Below the pieces are notes generated by a model. The model made no database searches. It was given only the letters and a program-made list of their open reading frames with translations, and had not been told where the DNA came from. From the NCBI GenBank assembly GCA_043772905.1, contig JAYVFS010000326.1:1-7222 (forward strand): a stretch of DNA of 7,222 nucleotides. The letters run 5' to 3'. The translations under genes were made by a program, and so were the position numbers. Positions 1 through 5,882 of the stretch are shown here, in pieces. The DNA comes from JAAFJT01 sp043772905. GTDB taxonomy: Bacteria; Bacteroidota; Bacteroidia; Chitinophagales; Saprospiraceae. Every line of letters begins with the position of its first letter. The stretch's first letter is position 1.

Positions 1-300
1 GATGCACAACGTATTCTCCGCGATTTGTCGGGCAATATGCACCGCGTGATTACAGGTGTGTGTATGATTTCAAAAAATCGGAAACGTGTCTTTTCTGATG
101 TCGCAAAAGTTTATTTCGATACATTGACCGATGCGGAAATTGATTTTTACATTGAACATTATCAACCTTTTGACAAAGCGGGTTCTTATGCCGTTCAAGA
201 TTGGATCGGACATTGTAAGATTCGACGCATCGAAGGCAGTTATGAAAACATCATGGGTTTGCCGACGAATAAGATTTTTAAGGAATTGAAGAAGTTCTGA
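1..300 (+). CDS. maf: Maf-family nucleoside triphosphate pyrophosphatase, C-terminal part (5'-truncated by window edge)
   Basis: This is the last 99 codons of a Maf/YhdE/YceF-type protein; the reading frame is open from base 1 and the true start lies outside the window. Maf proteins are cytoplasmic house-cleaning enzymes that hydrolyse non-canonical or methylated NTPs to NMP and pyrophosphate. Visible family signatures, in order, are a motif like LSGxxHxVxTGV (LSGNMHRVITGV, bases 25-60), an acidic stretch ending in the family's central DKAGSYAVQ block (about bases 172-201), and the C-terminal IEGSYENIMGLP block (about bases 229-264). Maf proteins are usually near 190-200 residues, so roughly half is present, and the N-terminal substrate-binding loop cannot be judged. 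No ribosome-binding question arises. The next gene follows 80 bp downstream on the same strand and may be cotranscribed. The family call is firm; the exact substrate is not knowable from this part. Confidence 0.93.
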   Translation, partial: DAQRILRDLSGNMHRVITGVCMISKNRKRVFSDVAKVYFDTLTDAEIDFYIEHYQPFDKAGSYAVQDWIGHCKIRRIEGSYENIMGLPTNKIFKELKKF

Positions 301-380
301 AATTGTTATAGAAAAGTCAATTTTCCTTGTAAAATGTAATTTATAGCACATCCTTTTCGTTTGTCAAAGAAAAATAGAGA

Positions 381-1358
381 ATGAAACCCATTATCATCAG
401 CTTTATATTCCTTGTTTTTCAAAATATTGTGTTTGCTCAAAAGGAAGCAGGAGACATCAAGCCTGCAGATTTCAAAAGGCTTGAACAATTGGAAGACAGC
501 ATGGCTTTGATTGCGAAAATCGCTGTTCAAGATTCCGTTTTAGACAATCGTATGCAAGCAAACAGCGCATTGATTCCTTTGATGGAAGCGGCTTTGAATA
601 TTCCGAATTCCTTCAATTATGCTTTTACAAAAGTCGAAAACATAGCGATTCAGAAGCCAATGGATGGCGCATTTCGTGTTTTTACTTGGCAATTGTTTAT
701 TGATGAAACGGAATATCGGTATTTCGGCTATGTGCAACTCAATCGTTCAAAATCCGTCTTTTTTGAATTGTCAGATGCATCACGGAAGTTAGAAAATGCA
801 GAAAAAGAGGTTTTGAAGCCTGAAAATTGGTTTGGCGCGATATATTACAACGTGAAAGAGTTCAAAACCAAAGACGGCATGAAGTATTTGATGTTTGGGT
901 ACAATGCCAACAACCAATACGAAAAAATAAAAGTTTGTGATGTTTTAACTGTCAAAAGTGGACACATCACATTTGGTTCGCCTGTTTTTGAAATCAATGA
1001 TATTCAAGGGGTTAGAAAACAAAAATTGCATCGCCTTGTGTTAAATTATTCAGCCGATGCTGTTTTGCGCTTGAACTTTGATCCTGAAATGAATATCGTT
1101 ATCCATGACCATCTTGAACAAATAGGCACTAAAGACCCGAATATTCCTTTTACTTATGTCCCAGATGGCACTTACGAAGCTTTTGAATTGCAAAAAGACG
1201 GGATATGGTTACACGTTGATAAATTGGCAAACACGGAGATGAAAACAGCGCCACGCCCTATGCCAACGCTCAATTCGCGCAACCGCGTCAAAAGTGCCAA
1301 AGACAATGCTCAGAAAGTTGTTTGGCCCGAAGAAGTGAAAAAGAATAATCAAAAGTAA
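381..1358 (+). CDS. Exported protein of unknown function (325 aa)
   Basis: I do not recognise a named domain. The first 19-20 residues form a clear Sec signal peptide: Lys2, then a hydrophobic core (IIISFIFLVFQNIVFA), with likely signal peptidase I cleavage after Ala19. There is no lipobox cysteine, so a soluble periplasmic or envelope-associated product is inferred. Residues about 25-80 look helical and charged. The middle (about 85-270) alternates aromatic and charged residues and looks beta-rich, with blocks such as WQLFIDETEYRYFGYVQL and YYNVKEFKTKDGMKYLMFGY. The tail from about 285 is basic and low in complexity, ending EEVKKNNQK. The ATG at 381 is the only start giving the signal peptide. 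No Shine-Dalgarno is seen. It lies 80 bp after maf and may share its transcript; that pairing is all the context offers about its role. Confidence 0.85.
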   Translation: MKPIIISFIFLVFQNIVFAQKEAGDIKPADFKRLEQLEDSMALIAKIAVQDSVLDNRMQANSALIPLMEAALNIPNSFNYAFTKVENIAIQKPMDGAFRVFTWQLFIDETEYRYFGYVQLNRSKSVFFELSDASRKLENAEKEVLKPENWFGAIYYNVKEFKTKDGMKYLMFGYNANNQYEKIKVCDVLTVKSGHITFGSPVFEINDIQGVRKQKLHRLVLNYSADAVLRLNFDPEMNIVIHDHLEQIGTKDPNIPFTYVPDGTYEAFELQKDGIWLHVDKLANTEMKTAPRPMPTLNSRNRVKSAKDNAQKVVWPEEVKKNNQK

Positions 1359-1499
1359 ATATTGGATTTAAAATTATTTTTCTTTGATGTAGATAATTTG
1401 CGTGAAAGCTGTATTTTAGCCCAAGTTTATGATACTGATTAAAATTAAATCAAAATATTTTAACTAAAACTGAGTTTTAAAACCCAAATTTGCCGATGA

Positions 1500-1509
1500 T
1501 ACTGAGGGG
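1500..1509 (+). repeat. TACTGAGGGG iterated word, copy 1 (intergenic)
   Basis: Exact TACTGAGGGG, flanked by A on the left and two further G on the right, in the 220-bp gap upstream of exbB. It is one of six exact copies in the window. The gap is otherwise AT-rich, with no convincing promoter or terminator. Confidence 0.8.
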
Positions 1510-1578
1510 GGTAGAAAACAACCTCAATATTATAAACAAACGGAATTTCCAATCATAAAAAAACACCTATAACAGTCT

Positions 1579-2274
1579 ATGCAAAGCATACTATTGTTTT
1601 TCCAAGCCACAACAGGCACCGCAGCCGCAGTCGCTGCCGAAAATACACAAGAGAGTGTATTTGAGTTGTTACTACACAGTACCTTCGGTATGATTATCAT
1701 GATCAGTTTGTTTGCCATGTCCATCATTGCCGTAGCGATTTTCATCAGTCGTTATTCAACGATTAAAAAAGCGACTCAAATAGATGAAGGTTTTATGAAC
1801 AATATCCGTGCAAATGTGCAAAACGGCAATATTGGAGCAGCCAGAACCTTGTGTCAAAGAACAGATTCACCGATAGCTCGTATGGTCGAAAAAGGCTTGA
1901 TGCGTATCGGAAAACCCCTTGATGATATCGAACGTTCGATTGAAAACGTGGGTAAACTCGAAATCTACAAACTCGAAAAGAACACGAATTTCCTGGCTAT
2001 CATTGCCGGTATCGCGCCGATGTTTGGTTTCTTGGGTACTATTGCAGGTATGATTCAAACATTCTCGGACTTGTCCACAGCGACTAACTTGTCAATCAGC
2101 GTTATTGCAGGTGGTATCTATGTCAAAATGTTTACTTCTGCGGCGGGACTAATCGTTGGTATCTTTGCTTATGTGTCATACAATATATTAAACAATATGA
2201 TTGACCGTGTTGTTAATAATATGGAAACATCTACATTCAGTTTTATTGATTTGCTGCAAGAACCTGCGGGTTGA
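1579..2274 (+). CDS. exbB: MotA/TolQ/ExbB-family proton channel subunit
   Basis: This 231-aa inner-membrane protein has the ExbB/TolQ layout: a short periplasmic N-terminus, TM1 at about 33-56, a cytoplasmic domain (60-135) containing the family-like stretch ENVGKLEIYKLEK, TM2 at about 137-161 with IAPMFGFLGTIAGMI, and TM3 at about 173-198 with GGIYVKMFTSAAGLIVGIFAYVSYN. With ExbD it forms a pentamer-dimer motor that uses the proton-motive force to energise a TonB protein. The TM2 threonine (Thr154 in GTIAGM) is present. The TM3 glutamate of E. coli ExbB (Glu176, in the family pattern GIxEA) is not: by alignment the site reads Val182-Lys183. The ATG at 1579 gives the normal length; no Shine-Dalgarno precedes it. 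It is first of four genes in the operon with exbD, exbD and tonB. TolQ or a related motor subunit is the alternative, but the neighbouring TonB-like gene favours ExbB. Confidence 0.93.
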   Translation: MQSILLFFQATTGTAAAVAAENTQESVFELLLHSTFGMIIMISLFAMSIIAVAIFISRYSTIKKATQIDEGFMNNIRANVQNGNIGAARTLCQRTDSPIARMVEKGLMRIGKPLDDIERSIENVGKLEIYKLEKNTNFLAIIAGIAPMFGFLGTIAGMIQTFSDLSTATNLSISVIAGGIYVKMFTSAAGLIVGIFAYVSYNILNNMIDRVVNNMETSTFSFIDLLQEPAG

Positions 2275-2390
2275 GTCTTGGAGGGTTAGACTAAAAGAAA
2301 CGTTAAAAAAATAGTCTTGAGTCTTGATTTATGGTTTGTGAGTGCTGTTAAAACCGCTGACTCCTACCCTATTTGAGACCCAAGACCCAA
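2271..2390. repeat. Heptad repeats in inverted orientation between exbB and exbD1
   Basis: The word TTGAGTC occurs at 2271-2277, overlapping the exbB stop codon, and again at 2317-2323 within GTCTTGAGTCTTGA (2314-2327). On the other side, two tandem copies of GACCCAA occur at 2377-2390. They are the reverse complement of TTGGGTC, a one-base variant of the first word. The two halves could pair imperfectly into a stem enclosing about 50 nt. The copies are too few and too diverged to be a confident element. Confidence 0.4.
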
Positions 2391-2405
2391 TACACAATAC
2401 ACATC

Positions 2406-2804
2406 ATGGCTATAAGGAAGCGAAGGAAAAATATGGGTGAAATAAATATGAGTTCGATGACGGACATCATATTTATGCTCCTCATATTTTTCATGTTGAC
2501 ATCAACACTTGTCAAGTTCTTGCCGTTTCAGTTGCCAAAATCTGATCAAAGAACAAGTGCAGCTATAAAAACGACGGTGAGTATTGAAAAAAATGGGCGT
2601 ATGACCATCAATGACCGTCAAATACTGCCGACACAATTGGAAGCCGCTTTGCGTATTTCTCTTACGAATTCAACTGACAAAGCCAATCCATCGATTACAA
2701 TTGCGGCTGAAGTGGGTGTTCCTTTTGAACAGGTCACACGTATTATGGCAGTTGCCAATCGGTTAAAAGTTCGGACAATATTAGCAACAGAACCAACAAA
2801 TTAG
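2406..2804 (+). CDS. exbD: ExbD/TolR-family biopolymer transport protein, first copy
   Basis: This 132-aa protein has the ExbD/TolR plan: a short basic cytoplasmic N-terminus (MAIRKRRKN), one transmembrane helix at about 19-42 with SSMTDIIFMLLIFFM, then a periplasmic domain to the C-terminus. Asp20 in MTDII aligns with the proton-carrying aspartate of E. coli ExbD (Asp25). It partners ExbB to convert the proton gradient into motion of TonB. I chose the ATG at 2406. A TTG at 2373 would add eleven residues (RPKTQYTIHI-like) encoded by the heptad-repeat spacer, and these do not resemble ExbD N-termini. It sits 131 bp after exbB and 91 bp before a paralogue. The spacer after it holds a long hairpin and a TACTGAGGGG copy. 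The family call is strong; the division of labour between the two ExbDs is unknown. Confidence 0.93.
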   Translation: MAIRKRRKNMGEINMSSMTDIIFMLLIFFMLTSTLVKFLPFQLPKSDQRTSAAIKTTVSIEKNGRMTINDRQILPTQLEAALRISLTNSTDKANPSITIAAEVGVPFEQVTRIMAVANRLKVRTILATEPTN

Positions 2805-2807
2805 GAC

Positions 2808-2849
2808 AACTTCGTATCGGACAGTTTTAAAATTGTCCGATACGAAGTT
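2808..2849. repeat. Long hairpin between the two exbD genes (16-bp perfect arms, 42-nt near-palindrome)
   Basis: AACTTCGTATCGGACA (2808-2823) is the exact reverse complement of 2834-2849. The ten bases between them continue the symmetry (G·T then four A:T pairs), so the whole 42 nt is palindromic but for one G/T site. It begins three bases after the exbD1 stop codon. No T-tract follows, so it is not a canonical intrinsic terminator. As RNA it could stabilise or process the operon message and set different levels for the genes on either side. As DNA it could be a small mobile or REP-like hairpin. Confidence 0.85.
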
Positions 2850-2859
2850 AATAAATATA

Positions 2860-2869
2860 CCCCTCAGTA
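2860..2869 (-). repeat. TACTGAGGGG iterated word, copy 2 (intergenic, minus orientation)
   Basis: The + strand reads CCCCTCAGTA, the exact reverse complement of the word, extended on the minus strand to ATACTGAGGGGTAT. It lies eleven bases after the hairpin and 26 bp before exbD2. Confidence 0.8.
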
Positions 2870-2895
2870 TGTTGGGGTTTTAAAAGCAATAATCA

Positions 2896-3300
2896 ATGAG
2901 ATTACGTGAAAAAAGAGAAATAAGTAGTGAATTGGGGATGAGTTCGATGACGGACATCATTTTCATTTTGCTCATCTTTTTTATGATGGTTTCGACCCTC
3001 GTACATCCGAGTGCGTTGAATCTAACGCTGCCATCCAGTGCAAAAGCCGTTAAGAAACCTGCAACAACTGAGCGTTTGGATGATATTGGTATTACGGCAA
3101 GCGGCAGTTTTATTCTCAACGGTGTGACGAATAAACCGGAGTTAATCAAGTCATTCTTAGAGCGCAACATCGCGAAAAAAAGGGATTACAAAGTGACTGT
3201 TTCACCTGATTCAAAAGCACCTGTTGAGAAAGTGGTTCAAATATTGGATATGACACAAGCGCTTGGCATTACGTCGATTCTCCATGCGACAGCTGAATAA
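2896..3300 (+). CDS. exbD: ExbD/TolR-family biopolymer transport protein, second copy
   Basis: A 134-aa ExbD/TolR paralogue with a basic N-terminus (MRLREKREI), a transmembrane helix at about 18-40 with SSMTDIIFILLIFFMM, then a periplasmic domain with KVTVSPDSKAPVEKVVQILD at about 98-117, typical of the family's folded C-terminal part. Asp20 is the expected proton-relay residue. Tandem exbD pairs beside exbB and tonB are common in Bacteroidota, where the two products are thought to form a heterodimer in the channel pore; that is inferred here. The protein resembles exbD1 mainly around the TM helix, yet there the two genes share 23 identical consecutive bases (2448-2470 and 2938-2960), hinting at purifying constraint or gene conversion. 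The ATG at 2896 gives the standard length. No Shine-Dalgarno is seen. Confidence 0.93.
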   Translation: MRLREKREISSELGMSSMTDIIFILLIFFMMVSTLVHPSALNLTLPSSAKAVKKPATTERLDDIGITASGSFILNGVTNKPELIKSFLERNIAKKRDYKVTVSPDSKAPVEKVVQILDMTQALGITSILHATAE

Positions 3301-3378
3301 GTAATTGAATTTCAAGAATAAACATATTTTTATTTCACTAAAAATTGTTTGTAAAAATTAAAAATTGTCAATTGAAAG

Positions 3379-4311
3379 ATGGATAATAAAGGAAAATTAC
3401 AAGAAGAGCGAAATGATCAGAAAGCAACTCTGATGAGTTTGACACTACATGTCTTACTCGGCATCTTGTTCTTTCTTCCGATGGGAAAGCCTATGAGGTC
3501 TATCGAAAATACGCAAATTCAAGTTGAGTTGCCACAAGAGTTATTAGGTGGTGGACCTGCTTTGGGTTTGCCCAATCAAGGTAGTGGCAACAATCCTGCT
3601 CCAGGGCTACCTGACCCAGATGCCGGAAACAATGAAACGAAGCCCAGTCCAGTACCCGTTCCACCACCGCCACCAAAACCTGTTTTTGTGAAGCCAACAC
3701 CCACTTCGCCACCCAGAAAAGTGGAAACAACAGAAGACCCTAATGCTGTGGTCATTCGTCGTCAAGCCGAGCAAGCGCGTCAAAAAGCGGAGGAAAAAAA
3801 ATACCAAGAGCAAGCAGCTACTCGTGCAAAACAACAAGCAGAAGCAAACGCAGCCGCACAACGAGCAGCAGAAGCAGCAGCCAAAGATAAATTCAAAGGT
3901 CGTTTTGGCACAGGTACAAGCAGTGGCACGAATGGCGGCGGCGGCACAGGCACAGGTCAAGGCAATACAGGCAAACCCGGTAATCAAGGACAACCTGATG
4001 GCGACCCGAATTCTAAAGTTTTAGAAGGCATGGGACGTGGTGCGGGAAGTATCAATGGTTTCGGTAGTCGTGGTGTGCGTTCAGCACCACAATTGCAAGA
4101 AAATTCGCAAAAACAAGGTCGTGTTGTTTTATCGGTTTGTGTCAATTCGAGTGGCACAGTCGTTTCGGCTGATTTCAAAGCTGTTGGTTCGACAACAACG
4201 GATAATGATTTAATAGAAGCCGCTAAACGCAATGCGCGCCAATACCGTTTTGAAGCAGGCAGCGCAGACAAACAATGCGGTACGATAACGTACAATTTTA
4301 TTGTAAAATAA
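3379..4311 (+). CDS. tonB: TonB/TolA-like energy transducer with long periplasmic linker
   Basis: A 310-aa inner-membrane-anchored protein. Residues 16-36 form one TM helix containing Ser20-xxx-His24, the SxxxH pattern TonB uses to contact ExbB/ExbD. Then come a Gly/Pro/Asn linker (56-90), a proline-rich stretch (89-112, with PVPVPPPPPKP), an Ala/Gln/Lys-rich segment at about 126-172 that should be a long TolA-like helix, a Gly/Thr/Asn-rich flexible part (174-230), and a C-terminal domain at about 238-310 like TonB_C (QGRVVLSVCVNSSGTVVSA through GTITYNFIVK). The linker could span the periplasm to reach outer-membrane receptors. Cys254 and Cys300 sit in predicted neighbouring strands and might form a disulfide. 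It is the last gene of the exbB operon, 78 bp after exbD2, followed by an intrinsic terminator. TolA-like use is possible, but no tolB or pal is visible nearby. Confidence 0.9.
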   Translation: MDNKGKLQEERNDQKATLMSLTLHVLLGILFFLPMGKPMRSIENTQIQVELPQELLGGGPALGLPNQGSGNNPAPGLPDPDAGNNETKPSPVPVPPPPPKPVFVKPTPTSPPRKVETTEDPNAVVIRRQAEQARQKAEEKKYQEQAATRAKQQAEANAAAQRAAEAAAKDKFKGRFGTGTSSGTNGGGGTGTGQGNTGKPGNQGQPDGDPNSKVLEGMGRGAGSINGFGSRGVRSAPQLQENSQKQGRVVLSVCVNSSGTVVSADFKAVGSTTTDNDLIEAAKRNARQYRFEAGSADKQCGTITYNFIVK

Positions 4312-4352
4312 AGGCTTCTCAAGAGGTCTTAGTTTTCTATAGTATCTTTATG

Positions 4353-4384
4353 AAGGAGAGACATTAAATGTCTCTCCTTTTTTT
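4353..4384 (+). terminator. Rho-independent terminator of the exbB-exbD-exbD-tonB operon
   Basis: Twelve perfect base pairs (AAGGAGAGACAT at 4353-4364 with 4368-4379), a TAA loop, and a run of seven T at 4378-4384. It lies 42 bp after the tonB stop. A weaker eight-pair hairpin with wobbles lies directly at the stop codon (4311-4330). Confidence 0.92.
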
Positions 4385-4436
4385 GTTTCTTTGCGGCTTC
4401 TTAAAACACTTTATTTTCAAAATAGGCTCATTATCA

Positions 4437-5753
4437 ATGACTTATCAGCAAACCATTGACTATTTGTATCAACAGTTGCCCATGTTTACGCGTGTGGGTG
4501 CATCGGCTTTTAAAAAAGATTTGACAAATACGGTGGCTTTGTGCACCGCTTTGGACAATCCACAAACAAAATTTCCAACCATTCATGTCGCTGGAACAAA
4601 CGGTAAAGGTTCAACGGCGCATCTATTAACGGCGGTGTTGCAGTCGTTGGGCTTGAAGACAGGGCTTTATGTGTCACCGCATTATAGAGATTTTAGAGAA
4701 CGGGTAAAGGTAAATGGTGAATATGTGTCTAAAAAATACGTCAAACAGTTTGTCGCACAGCACAGTCCTTTATTTGAAGAGATTCAACCTTCTTTTTTTG
4801 AAATGACCGTCGCAATGGCTTTTGATTACTTCGCTACTGAGGGGGTCGATATTGCAGTCATCGAAGTCGGTTTGGGTGGACGTTTGGATTCGACGAATAT
4901 TATTTCGCCGCTGGTGTCTGTTATTACGAATATTAGTTTTGACCACATGGATATGTTGGGCAATACTTTGCCGCTTATCGCTTTTGAAAAGGCTGGTATT
5001 ATCAAACATCAAACACCTGTGGTTATCGGTGAAGAACAAGCAGAAACAACGCCAGTTTTTCTTGAAAAAGCTAAAGATTGTGCCGCACCTATTCATTTTG
5101 CTTCGCAAAATTTTGATGTGCAACTCGTTGAAAGTGATGTGGAATTTTCATATTTTGATGTTAAACATAAAGTTGTTAATCAAAAAGAGGAAGTTTCAAG
5201 ATTGAAAGTCAATCTAAATGGTGCTTATCAATCTAAAAATGTCGCAACCGTATTGCAGACAATAGAAATTTTAAAAACTTTGCCCTTTTTTGCTGATTAT
5301 ACTGAGGGGGGGCATTGGACGAATGCGATTCATAAAGGTTTTGAAGAATTAAAGTCCTTAACGAACTTCATTGGGCGTTGGCAAATCATACATCGTGAAC
5401 CAATCGTTCTTTGCGATTCAGCACACAATGAAGGAGGTTTAAGTTTGGCAATGTCTCAATTAAAGTCATTGACTTTCAATCAATTACACATCGTTTTGGG
5501 TATGGTTAAAGACAAAGACATTTCAAAAATGTTGAGTTTGATGCCAACTGATGCGACTTATTATTTTTGTAAAGCGAATATTCCAAGAGGTATGCCCGCC
5601 GAAGATTTGAAAGAACTCGCCGGTGGCTTTGGTTTAAAAGGCCAAGCATACCCCTCAGTAAAAAGGGCATTAGCAGCAGCAAAACGACGTTCTAAAACAG
5701 ACGATTTAGTTTACGTTGGGGGTAGTACCTTTGTTGTTGCAGAGGTTATCTGA
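4437..5753 (+). CDS. folC: Bifunctional folylpolyglutamate synthase / dihydrofolate synthase
   Basis: A 438-aa Mur-ligase-family cytoplasmic enzyme that uses ATP to add glutamate to dihydropteroate and to (tetrahydro)folates. Visible signatures, in order: N-terminal YLYQQLPMFTRVGASAFKKDL, the P-loop GTNGKGST (53-60), SPHYRDFRERV (80-90), the Mg-binding region IEVGLGGRLDSTN (142-154), ITNISFDHMDMLG (162-174), then the C-terminal ligase domain with CDSAHNEGG, LGMVKDKD and GSTFVVAE near the end. Length is normal. The frame is open upstream to an ATG at 4368, but that start lies in the terminator's right arm and would add 23 hydrophobic residues foreign to FolC, so I chose 4437. Because a terminator precedes it, folC needs its own promoter in 4385-4436 or read-through. 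The gene contains three exact TACTGAGGGG words, in both orientations. No Shine-Dalgarno is present. Confidence 0.95.
   Translation: MTYQQTIDYLYQQLPMFTRVGASAFKKDLTNTVALCTALDNPQTKFPTIHVAGTNGKGSTAHLLTAVLQSLGLKTGLYVSPHYRDFRERVKVNGEYVSKKYVKQFVAQHSPLFEEIQPSFFEMTVAMAFDYFATEGVDIAVIEVGLGGRLDSTNIISPLVSVITNISFDHMDMLGNTLPLIAFEKAGIIKHQTPVVIGEEQAETTPVFLEKAKDCAAPIHFASQNFDVQLVESDVEFSYFDVKHKVVNQKEEVSRLKVNLNGAYQSKNVATVLQTIEILKTLPFFADYTEGGHWTNAIHKGFEELKSLTNFIGRWQIIHREPIVLCDSAHNEGGLSLAMSQLKSLTFNQLHIVLGMVKDKDISKMLSLMPTDATYYFCKANIPRGMPAEDLKELAGGFGLKGQAYPSVKRALAAAKRRSKTDDLVYVGGSTFVVAEVI
4835..4844 (+). repeat. TACTGAGGGG iterated word, copy 3 (inside folC)
   Basis: Exact match read in frame as part of ...Thr-Glu-Gly... 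just before the conserved VDIAVIEVGLGG stretch. Confidence 0.75.
5300..5309 (+). repeat. TACTGAGGGG iterated word, copy 4 (inside folC)
   Basis: Exact match followed by further G (a run of seven G in all), read in frame as Tyr-Thr-Glu-Gly-Gly in a variable part of the C-terminal domain. Confidence 0.75.
5651..5660 (-). repeat. TACTGAGGGG iterated word, copy 5 (inside folC, minus orientation)
   Basis: The + strand reads CCCCTCAGTA, encoding Pro-Ser-Val, so the word is carried antisense and in a different codon context from copies 3 and 4. Confidence 0.75.
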
Positions 5754-5781
5754 TTAAAAATTGTCATTATTTAATACATAC

Positions 5782-5862
5782 TTTTTGTCATTCTGAACGG
5801 AGTGAAAGAATCTTAATAAACAATACAAACAGATTCTTTCACTGCGTTCAGAATGACAAAAA
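5782..5862. repeat. Inverted repeat with 32-bp arms (Bacteroidota-type GTCATTCTGAAC repeat)
   Basis: Arms 5782-5813 and 5831-5862 are reverse complements with a single mismatch (G/G at 5800 against 5844), enclosing a 17-nt AT-rich loop. The arm core GTCATTCTGAACG...AGTGAAAGAATCT matches a word I recall as a frequent intergenic repeat in Bacteroidota genomes; that is recollection, not a search. Each arm ends in a T or A tract, so in either direction the transcript would be a hairpin followed by T, which could act as a bidirectional terminator between folC and gldC. The right arm includes the ATG at 5853 in frame with gldC. Confidence 0.9.
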
Positions 5863-5882
5863 AGGATAATAAAAAAGTAAAA

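Noticed and set aside
1359..1578. Promoter or small RNA upstream of exbB
   Set aside because: The gap is AT-rich with a weak AAAACTGAGTTTT palindrome and one iterated word, but no TAnnTTTG box with a properly spaced TTTG, and no stable structured RNA is evident.
2373..2405. TTG start for the first exbD
   Set aside because: It would translate the heptad-repeat spacer; MAIRKRRKN from 2406 is a standard ExbD start.
2808..2849. Intrinsic terminator between the exbD genes
   Set aside because: There is no T-tract after the stem (AATAAATATA follows), and the downstream genes belong to the same functional unit.
3066..3073. Seventh copy of the iterated word (AACTGAGCG in exbD2; also AACTGAGTT near 1468)
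   Set aside because: Only six or seven of the ten bases match, which is expected by chance.
3607..3993. Cys-rich minus-strand ORF opposite tonB, and a plus-strand ORF at 3743-4024
   Set aside because: Both are shadows of the low-complexity Ala/Gln/Gly-rich coding sequence of the TonB-like gene; composition explains the open frames.
4368..4436. Upstream start for folC adding 23 hydrophobic residues (a possible signal anchor)
   Set aside because: The ATG lies in the right arm of the operon terminator, the extra residues come from its T-tract, and FolC is cytoplasmic with a normal N-terminus from 4437.
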